Shown: piece after piece, positions 57,560-64,000 of the stretch
Layout: the number at the start of each line of letters is the position of its first letter
Numbering within the stretch: the first letter of the stretch is position 1
From: Gnetum montanum
Taxonomy: Eukaryota > Streptophyta > Gnetopsida > Gnetales > Gnetaceae
Length of the DNA stretch: 64,000 bases
Assembly (NCBI GenBank): GCA_015680685.1
Contig: MNCI01009594.1
Coordinates: forward strand, 617,184 to 681,183
Direction of reading: 5' to 3'
Notes under the pieces: generated by a model
What the model was told of the DNA's origin: nothing
Seen by the model: only the letters and a program-made list of their open reading frames with translations
Databases searched by the model: none
Translations under genes and position numbers: made by a program

Positions 57560-60440
57560 GCTATTTAGATAAAAAAATCAAGTGTTTTGAGGCTTCCATG
57601 CTAGCCTCAGCATGGAAACAAGAATCCTTAGTATGGAAACTAAGGAAAATAGGTCTTGGGAAACTCAAAGGTTCAAAATTAAGGTTCCATGACCTTCCCA
57701 AGATAGCACAGGGTCAAATCTATTAAAATTAGATAATTTAAATGTTTGTAAAGTTCAAAAAGTAGGTTTTGAAGTCATCCCCCCTTGTTTCCATACTGGC
57801 CAATGTGGAAAAGAGGGGGTTCCAACATGGGGAACCAAAATCCAAGAAAAAATAAGGTCAAATATGGATAAATAGGTGGATGAAGTCTAGATCTAGAACT
57901 TGTGTATCTCTTGGGTTCATTCCTAGGCAATTTGAGGCCATTTTGAGTGTTAATAGATGTTGAAATGGCTTTCCCCCCTTTCTTCACTCTAAGCATAGTA
58001 TCCTCAGCGTGACAAAATCTATGAACACTTGTTTTATGGATTCAGAGTAATTTAGGTGTAGTATGACCATGTTTCTAGGCCCCCAAGTTTGTAGACTTTG
58101 ATTCTACAAGTTTCTAGTTTATTTTGGACATGTTTGAAGGCTGTTTAAGGGCACTTAAGGTCTTCCCACTATTCCCATTATAGGGGACTTACTCCAACAT
58201 GAAAGAATGTGTGGAATAGGTTTTGAAGGTTGAAATAAGATCAAATAAGTGAAATCTCTAGCATAGATCAAATAAGTGAAAGAATGTGTGAAATCTTGAG
58301 GCTGTGATGTCTTGGGATTCTCTAGCATAGATCTTTGGCTTCTAGGAGTGCCATCTTTCTTCCAAAAGTGGAAAAGTATATTTTCCCCTTTATTTCCATG
58401 CTAAGGAGGTTACTCAAGCATGGAAGAAGTAGGAATACTAGATCTAGGCTAATTTGGATCATAATTAACCATGCTTGTTACCTCCTAGAGTTTCTAGGCT
58501 CAAGGGCTATGGATCTATGCCAAACTTTAGCAATTTTGGACATCCCTAGGTGGTTTTTTGGCTTCCCCTATTTCTTTCATGCTACATATGGAGAGCTCAA
58601 TGTAGAAAACTAGGGGAAATGTATTTTTTGACCATTTGGGATTTGGTTTATGAAGTTTAAGGGCTTAAATAGTTGCTTCTAGGGTTTTATAATGCATGAA
58701 AGGCCATTTGATGTCATTCTAAGGTGTTTAGAAGCCTCAAAGAAATCTTCCCCTAGGCTTCCATGCTAGCGATGCCATTCTCACCATGGAAAAAGGGATC
58801 ACTAGTGTGAAGGAATCATGCAACTTAGATCTAGACCAATTTTGACCTTAATCTACTATGCATGTCAACTTTTGGGGCTACCAAAGTGAAGGACTAGGGG
58901 TTTGGTGTCAATTTTTGATAGTTTTGAGTATTTCTAAGTGTTTTTGGAACTTCCCCTCTTCTTTCCATGCTGGGGATAGTATGCTCAATATGGAAAAATT
59001 AGGGAAAGTAGATTTTCATTTTTTTTACATCATTTTTAGTCATGCATGTAGGTCCTTGAGGTTGCTAGCAATGATGGTAAATGCCTAGTGTCTAAATTTT
59101 ATTTTCTTGAATGTTGATGAGTTTTTTTTTACTTTCCCTCCTTTTTCCACATTGGGGTTTCCATTCTTAGCATGGAAAATTTGGGGAAAGGCATTTTGAA
59201 GCTTTATGATTACTTTTGGTCATGCATGCACTTTCACAAGGTTGCTGGTGTCAATTGCTAACATATGATGTCAAAATTGGCTTGTTCCAAGGGTTACTAG
59301 GCATATTTTGGACTCCCCCCCATCCTCCTCACCTTCTACCCATTTTTCCATGCTAGGGATTCCATGCTTAGCATGGAAATCTCAAAGGAAAACCTTTTGG
59401 TCACTTTTAATCATTTGTAGACATGCATGTAGGCTTCTAAGGTTGCTAGCATCAATTGCTACCATCTGAATTTAAAATTTTACATTTTAAAGGATAAAAA
59501 CACATTTTTGGATCACTTTAATTTGATTTGGCTATGCATGAGTGCTCATAGGGTTGCTGGCATTGGCCATCAGTGCCTAAGGTCAAGATCTAGTTATTTT
59601 GGGGGTTGTGAAGGGGTTTTCAGGCTTCGCCCCTTTTTTCCATGATAATGGTGGAAGACTCAACATGGAAGAGGTCTTCACAAATCAAAAAATTTAGATA
59701 GAGGCTAGATCAATAGCTTATCAACTATCCATGTCAACCTCTGGGGGTTGCCAATGTTGAAGGTCAATGTTAGGTGTTAAGATTTGATAGTTCGGAGACT
59801 TCTAAGTGCCTCATAAAATCTTTCCACTTTCTTCCACACTAGGAATGATGGCCACAACATGTATGAGAGATGAATTGTAGTTTTGTACCATGTTCAACCC
59901 ATTTTGAAGCTTCCAAAAGCTCCAAAGGTTTTTGGCAAGATTTAGGGATCACCGGGCATCAAGAAATAGTCATTAGGTCATCAATTTAGGACATTTTTAA
60001 ATTCCCCCATTCTATCCATGCTAAGGGGGAGAGGTTCAATGTGGAAGAATCCTTCCCTAGCATGGAACACATCAAATCCTAGATTTCAACCAATTTTGAC
60101 TAGTTTTGACTAGGTTTGGTGAGGTTTCGAGGCTACCAGAGATGCTTAGAGGGGTTCTAGGTCATGTGGAGCGTACTTTGGGGTCACACTTGTGCCAGAT
60201 GGGTGTTAAGAGGTAAAAGTAAGTGTTACCCCCTTCTTCCATGCTAGGCACTATTGCCCTAGTGTGGAAATCCATGGTATTTAGCCTTGCTCATGTTTTG
60301 CCCAATTTTGGAAACTTGGGGTTGAAAAAGGCAAGTTTGGATTACCAAAAATAGAAAGATATTTGTAAGTCTCATGGATGCATAATGTGATAAGAATTTT
60401 TCCATGTTGGGAATGGTATTCCCAATGTGGATGCATGGGG
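57560..60440. repeat. Array of about 14 diverged ~200-bp units with embedded foldbacks
   Basis: Units recur at intervals of 170-290 bases (most 170-225). Each has a pyrimidine run (CTTCCCC..TTTT), then TTCCATGCT...AGCATGGAA as an imperfect or perfect inverted repeat, an A/G-rich piece, then CATGCATGTAGG.TTCTAAGGTTGCTAGC-like text and TTTTGGA.  Clear stems: 57594-57617 (9-bp arms, 6-base loop), 58394-58425, 59345-59379, 59638-59670, 60402-60430 (TTGGGAAT-ggt-ATTCCCAA). No coding frame. It lies between Y2 and the repeat at 60575 that is also present at 28705. Function unknown. Confidence 0.75.
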
Positions 60441-60574
60441 GTAAGGTTTCCATAATGTTTTAAGTGTCAAAATTGGTACAAATCTTAACATTGATGAAAG
60501 TTTTGGTCAAAAGTGAAGGCATAGGGTGGGGTCCATAATCCAAAAATTTAAACTTTTTAAAAGTGACGTTGGTT

Positions 60575-60880
60575 CCCATACAAAACCAACATGAACTAGA
60601 CTTTTTCCATTTTTCCTAAGGGCATTTGTCCTTATGGTGAACTAAATTGATAGCTAGGGTTTTGTTTAGGTTTTAGATGTGTTTTATATGTCAATTTTTA
60701 CAATTTTTTATCATAATTATCATTCTATAGAAATAGCACATTGGAGAAGAGGTCTAGCAAAGATTCTTGTGGTAGCCATAATCAATATTCAGTGTGGAAG
60801 CCTTATATCTCTCTTGCAACTAGCATAGAACTCCTATATCCTCATAATTTCCATCATCCTCAACATTGAGCTAGTCTATT
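60575..60880. repeat. Repeat shared with 28705-28995
   Basis: Second locus of the 290-base repeat described at 28705; same orientation and motif order. Confidence 0.6.
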
Positions 60881-61003
60881 TGTTCCATTTGAGTCCGTTT
60901 GTAATGTCAATCAATAATTCCATACCTACCCTATATATTTTGTAAAGAACTTGATTCTTTTCTTCTTCACTTGAGGATGAGTTTTCATTTAGTCATGGTA
61001 CTA
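60881..61003. other. Spacer before W3
   Basis: Short stretch without recognised features, left flank of the W3 LTR. Confidence 0.4.
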
Positions 61004-61859
61004 TGATGAACATGTCTGTGCTATTTTCCACAATGTTGTGTACATGAAATTGGGGCCATGCCATTGAGTATGCATCATTAGGGTCCAACTATGACATTGT
61101 GTACGCAACATCGGGGTATATATGCCCAGTCTATAAATACCACACCTTAGCTCTAGTTTTTGAAATTTTTAAAGTTAGTTTTTAGTTAGAGTAGCAAAGC
61201 TCTTGTAGTTTATTTTTGTTATAGCTAGAATAGTTTCTGAGTGCCTGCAGAAGGAGTCTATGTGTGTACATTTCTTTGTTCAAACACTGATGTACCTAAG
61301 CACAATAGTGCGATGAGAATAAAAATAAACTCTTTTGATAATCCTTGCAGTAATGAGAATAGATTAATGTTTCTTTTAATGCACTTTACTTCACCGCATT
61401 TCAACTATTCAATTAATTTCCAATTGTTAATGAACATAAGCATGACCACTTTGAGCATACATATAGTATTTGGTAACCCAGCAACACTTAACATTTGCCA
61501 GCCTAGTAGCACTATATGTGTTCAAGATGTGTCCAGGAAAGTGGGGCGATTACTTGTGTTAGACTAGATAGGTAGTAAACAAGTTAGATTTTAAGTTACT
61601 CTACTCTTCATTCTTGCTGTAGGTGATTACATCTATAAAACATAAAATGATAAAAAATCATATACCTCAATTACACCTAAACCATATCCTCAAGCCTCAC
61701 AAGTGTAGTTGGATAGACAATGAGCATTCGTAGCACCCATTTCACTTCCTAGAAGAGTTAGTACATTAGATAACTATAGGTCCATAGAATTCAATCAGAT
61801 CATGTGTAATGCCTTAGTGATTTGTATGGTTGGACATAATGGTACCTTGCTACTCATCA
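61004..61859 (+). repeat. 5' LTR of element W3
   Basis: Plus-strand LTR of family W. The right edge GGTACCTTGCTACTCATCA is the reverse complement of the start of the W1 and W2 LTRs; a TGATGA at 61004 fits the other edge, giving 856 bases. TATAAATA at 61132-61139. The U3 head holds dyads (GTTGTGTAC at about 61034 and GTGTACGCAAC at about 61099). The partner LTR is off-window or lost. Confidence 0.75.
61132..61139 (+). promoter_or_regulatory. TATA box of W3 LTR
   Basis: TATAAATA 128 bases from the LTR start, in the position equivalent to that in W1 and W2. Confidence 0.55.
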
Positions 61860-61860
61860 T

Positions 61861-61878
61861 TGGCATCATTGTCAAGGA
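61861..61878 (+). other. Primer binding site of W3 (decayed tRNA-Asp type)
   Basis: TGGCATCATTGTCAAGGA, one base after the LTR. It has the same spacing as in W1 and W2 and differs from the tRNA-Asp site only by transitions. Confidence 0.75.
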
Positions 61879-62020
61879 ACTTTTGGTCATTTTGTGCACT
61901 ATCTAGGACCTAGTGAAAGGTATTTAAATCATTGGAATGAATCTTAGAGTCACATCACATCTTAAGATTACTACAACAATCTGTAGAAGCACACTGTGAT
62001 TTTTAGTTTTCTAACTAAAA

Positions 62021-63050
62021 ATATCTTCTTCTCATAAGATCAATTCTCAGCCCAAGTCTGATAAAGCTTATTAACCAATTCTTCAACAATATCAAATAGT
62101 ATATGCTCATCCTGATGAGTATGTACCAAACTTCACCTTCATCCTGCACTAGGATGAACAACTATGGTGGCATGACATGGAGGGAAACATTGTGTTGCTG
62201 CCCAATCAATCCATTCCTACAATGCTTCACCAAATGCTTATACAATATGGTCTTTAAGAGCATTATGCTGAGTATGTTGTGCAACATACTAATGCCAGGC
62301 ATTATCATCCCACTAAGGCACAACATATACAAGGTTAATAGTTGGAAAAACACTATGAATCTTGAAATGGGAAAAGATTTAATGATTCTTAATTCTTGTT
62401 ATACCAACAAGCTAGTGGAGAACCCTTCTCTAGGAATTTTCCATTCAATGAAATTCCTCTCTTTGACTTTGGTAAAGAAGTTCAAAACCAAAACTTGTAG
62501 TCCACGATTCACAATCTTGGTTCTGGTAAAAATGGATCTAATGACAAAGAAGGATCTAGAGGGGCAAGTCAATGCAAGGATGTGGACAAGAAAAAATATT
62601 GTGATCATGGTCATGATCATTGAAGAGGTGGTAGTAGGCACTATGATGGTGCTAGTCCTTCTTTCTCTTCTCCTCCATCATCATCATCTTGTTCTTTTGG
62701 CTCTGGCCATGACCATAGAAGATGAGATCATGATGGAGGTGACCGAAATGAATGAAATGACCAACATGACCAAAATGATCAAGGGGGCCAGTAGAAAAGG
62801 TAAGATTAAGGGCATAGACATTCAAGAGAGGCACATCATCATAAATGAAGGGGTAGTTAAGGACATCATAGGCACCATGATCAATGCCTTGATGAGGCTT
62901 TGGTTGCTACCTAAAGCATGCTTAATATCATAGTGGTAGTAAGAATTCCAATAAGACATGTGAAGGATAGTCAGATCAAAAGGTTAGATATGAATAATAT
63001 TCATCAATTTGAAGGGGGATATAACTCTAATCTCCAATATTTTCAAGATG
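62021..63050 (+). pseudogene. Gag of W3 with His-rich region, decayed and truncated
   Basis: Homologous to W2 gag. It starts 162 bases after the LTR at the W2 start position, but the start codon reads ATA. Next come YAHPDEYVPNFTFILH, DEQLWWHDMEGNIVLL, and EHYAEYVVQH. The His/Ser/Gly-rich region (about 62590-62920) follows, with SSPPSSSSCSFGSGHDHRR and similar runs. The capsid start is SMLNIIVVVRIPIRHVKDSQ, LDMNNIHQFEGGYN (about 62930-63030). It breaks at about 63050, where unrelated CpG-rich sequence begins. A 276-residue plus frame at 62103-62933 is largely in another phase and is not the gag product. Confidence 0.8.
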
Positions 63051-63052
63051 CA

Positions 63053-64000
63053 TGTTGAAACACCGGGAAAAAAAAATTACGGGTCCACCTCAAACGAAGA
63101 TTCGTAATTCGAGCGAGAACGCGCCTCAAAACTGTCTAAGGATGAGTTTACGCTCTATCACGCACGGCAGCGTGATGAGCGTAATAAGCTCCAAGGCAGT
63201 TGAACGCGCCTCAATTCTGTNACACGCGTTACGCTTCATCATGCGCAGCTGCGTGATGAGCATAAGTTACACTTTGATCATACTCCACCGCGTGTAGCTG
63301 CGTGGAGTGTGTTACATTTACGCTGCGTCACGCACAGTTGCGTGATGAGCGTAATAAGCTCCAAGACAGTTAAAGGTGAATTCTGTCTAAGGATAAGTTT
63401 ACGCTCTATCATGCACAGCAGCGTGATGAGCGTAATAAGCTCCAAGACAGTTAAAGGCGAATTCTGTCTAAGGACAAGTTTACGCTCTATCACGCACGGC
63501 AGCGTGATGAGCGTAATAAGCTCCAAGGCAGTTAAGCAAAAATCCATGGAAATACGACGGGTTGGCACTTGTTCTTGCAACGCTCAACTGATCTTTACGC
63601 GCGTTACGTAATGATGCGTGCTCGTGCGTAGGTCAGAATGCAGCAACACGCGCGTTACGCTTCGTCACGCACAGCTGCGTGATGAGCATAAGTTACACTT
63701 TGATCATACTCCACCGCGTGTAGCTGCGTGGAGTGTGTTACATTTACGCTGCGTCACGCACAGTTGCGTGATGAGCGTACAACAATCTTAAACGTGTTGT
63801 TGCTACGCCAAAGTTGCGCTCATACACGCAACACAACGCGAATGAGCGCAAGCGCAGCCGAGACATGTCTATCATGAGCCTGCTATTTACACGCACAGCA
63901 CGCAAACAAGCGTGTTGTGCATAGTCGCAGTTCGACTTAAAACAATCGCATCGGCGAAACCCGCAACATTCGGGCCCACATCATCAGGGTTGCGCGTGTC
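63053..64000. repeat. CpG-rich hairpin-repeat sequence, probably a young LTR head
   Basis: Starts sharply at 63053 (TGTTGAAACACCGGG) inside W3 gag and runs off the window. GC and CpG content jump relative to everything else. It carries at least seven copies of a 37-base imperfect inverted repeat TTACGCT..TCACGCA..GCGTGATGAGCGTAA (63148-63184, 63229-63265, 63318-63354, 63399-63435, 63480-63516, 63655-63691, 63744-63779), several at exact 81-base spacing. It also carries two copies of a second stem CTCCAC...GTGGAG (63284-63307, 63709-63733) and a 130-base block duplicated at 63222 and 63646. Frames here (63052-63297, 63278-63611) are by-products of the repeats. An LTR start is the most likely identity, by analogy with the W family U3 dyads. 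Confidence 0.65.

Noticed and set aside
57475-57726. 83-residue plus frame
   Set aside because: No ATG start (TTG), begins inside a 29-bp minisatellite unit and runs into the foldback array; composition follows the repeats.
62103-62933. 276-residue plus frame in W3
   Set aside because: The true gag homology in this interval lies mostly in other phases; the Met-rich translation is a by-product of the His-rich coding DNA read out of frame.
63278-63611. Repetitive 100-residue frames on both strands
   Set aside because: They only translate the 81-base hairpin repeat; the internal periodicity of the peptides equals 27 residues, as expected for an 81-base unit.

Overview
The window is plant nuclear DNA from a large, repeat-rich genome. 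It is AT-rich, packed with nested and badly decayed LTR retrotransposons, and contains one clear host gene, an intron-less DUF241-type gene at 6173-6958 (minus). The density of old, stop-riddled elements, one short gene island and several assembly gaps fit a gymnosperm-like genome. That assignment is inference; no marker fixes the species.

Layout. 1-1803: 5' end of a minus-strand Ty3/gypsy element of 'family W' (my label), with an almost open gag. 1860-2908: remnant that looks like a spliced gene. 3014-3517: solo LTR of family Z. 3535-4210: LINE reverse transcriptase fragment. 6173-7030: DUF241-type gene and its promoter. 7975-28.3 kb: an old minus-strand Ty3/gypsy element (family X: integrase, RT, an RNase H module and protease at 9.0-12.4 kb, gag beyond). 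It is interrupted by W2 (12662-22246, LTRs, PBS, 5-bp target duplication CTAAA) and by a 3.4-kb element Z1 (22701-26142, target duplication TCCTT). 28.5-36.6 kb: gag-protease remnant Y1 with a 29-bp minisatellite and other tandem repeats. 36.6-40.6 kb: second Z-type copy split by a 1.76-kb solo LTR.

40.9-52.4 kb: copia integrase remnant (minus), chromovirus-like PR-RT-RNase H remnant (plus), a pair of LTR-like repeats (44.1 and 51.5 kb) and, between them, a minus-strand copia-type element with gag but no recognised pol. 52.4-57.3 kb: LTR copy and pol remnant Y2 (minus). 57.56-60.44 kb: about 14 diverged units of roughly 200 bp, most containing a short foldback. 61.0-63.05 kb: plus-strand W3 (LTR, PBS, decayed gag). 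63.05-64.0 kb: CpG-rich, apparently younger sequence with a dense array of hairpin-forming repeats that runs off the window.

The W elements share LTR ends (TGATGA...CTCATCA), a tRNA-Asp-like primer site and a His-rich gag. X, Y and Z are older. Many stops and changed sites are C-to-T or G-to-A, as expected for methylation-driven decay. Two short segments bounded by single Ns (50090-50610 and 56306-56409) look inverted by assembly. Nothing here works as an operon; the only likely functional host gene is the DUF241-type one.
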